IMG/VR virus record: IMGVR_UViG_3300025138_013301
Location: 1-29,788 of that record
Strand: one strand, 5' to 3'
DNA length: 29,788 nucleotides
DNA from: a virus
Part shown: one piece after another, positions 29,578 through 29,788 of the stretch
How the letters are laid out: every line of letters begins with the position of its first letter
How positions within the stretch are numbered: position 1 is the first letter of the stretch
Translations under genes and position numbers: made by a program
The notes under the pieces: generated by a model
Database searches by the model: none
Seen by the model: the letters and a program-made list of their open reading frames with translations, nothing else
What the model was told of the DNA's origin: nothing

Positions 29578-29788
29578 GATGTACCTTCAAATGGGTTACC
29601 TATACCACTCGTTACTTTACTGTTTAATGGTGGTACACGAGGACTTTCGTCTGATACTGGTTCATTTTTAACTTCATCATTTTCGATTGCATTAGCTTCA
29701 ATTTCTCTTTGTTTTAAATCACTTAAAGATACAGTCTCTTCATCAACCATCATACCAGGATTTAAAGTAATATGACCGATATCATGAG
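29568..29788 (-). CDS. C-terminal part of an unknown protein (5' end beyond window)
   Basis: An ATG exists at 29753, but the frame stays open to the window edge, adding HDIGHITLNPG before MMVDEE. So this is probably the end of a longer gene and not a 61-aa protein. What is visible is acidic and low-complexity (ENDEVKNEPVSDESPR), ending in NPFEGTSWG. No domain is recognised. Confidence 0.5.
   Translation of the reverse strand, partial: HDIGHITLNPGMMVDEETVSLSDLKQREIEANAIENDEVKNEPVSDESPRVPPLNSKVTSGIGNPFEGTSWG

Noticed and set aside
1-29788. Prophage or bacterial island instead of a phage genome
   Set aside because: No integrase, attachment site, tRNA or housekeeping gene was seen, while phage-type genes and late promoters run from end to end.

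Overview
The window reads as a stretch of a large, AT-rich, T4-like (contractile-tail type) phage genome, probably marine, infecting a Gram-negative host. The basis is wall-to-wall short genes with ATGA-type overlaps, a class I ribonucleotide reductase, a gp31/GroES-like co-chaperonin, PhoH, phage-type SH3-fold and Cas4/RecB-like proteins, a 3TM holin-like protein, T4-style late promoters (TATAAATA) just upstream of several start codons, and several small proteins that start with what looks like a T4 capsid-targeting peptide. No integrase, tRNA, CRISPR or rRNA was seen. The host group cannot be fixed from the sequence; an outer membrane is implied by the CsgG/CsgF pair.

Layout. 1-8674: mostly minus strand; NrdA (3' end cut by the window edge), small unknown proteins, a peptidoglycan-hydrolase-like protein, a DinG/XPD-like helicase, an SH3-fold protein, a GroES-like protein, S-adenosylmethionine synthetase and a DUF366 protein, with one small plus-strand basic protein at 3146. 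8709-17222: one continuous minus-strand glycan cluster with six glycosyltransferase-like proteins (one exostosin-like), two methyltransferase-like proteins, a DegT-type aminotransferase and an FdtA/WxcM-like sugar isomerase. 17251-20735: a tail-fibre-like small protein, a nucleotide kinase-like P-loop protein, a PD-(D/E)XK nuclease, an Fe/Mn superoxide dismutase with a short N-terminal extension, two small basic proteins and a GC-rich holin-like gene. 20745-26340: a minus-strand cassette of two small membrane/coiled-coil proteins, CsgF, CsgG, a curlin-like repeat protein, a FecR-domain protein and a CHASE2 adenylate/guanylate cyclase. 26421-29788: DUF3307, a small membrane protein with a histone-H1-like tail, an unknown protein, a QueE-like radical SAM enzyme, PhoH and two short unknown proteins, the last cut by the window edge.

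The most interesting system is the curli-like cassette. It has an outer-membrane export pore (CsgG), its partner (CsgF), a secreted repeat subunit, and a periplasmic FecR protein plus a CHASE2 cyclase that could sense envelope state and make a cyclic nucleotide. Exact TATAAATA elements sit 5, 5 and 10 nt upstream of the csgF, curlin and cyclase start codons, so the cassette appears wired into the phage's own late programme. A second theme is a set of proteins (an Fe/Mn-SOD, two small basic proteins and a peptidoglycan hydrolase, with a third basic protein less clear) whose first 10-13 residues resemble the T4 internal-protein targeting peptide with an (I/L)xE cleavage site. This suggests an SOD that is packaged in the virion. 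All function calls come from motif recognition by eye; no database search was run.
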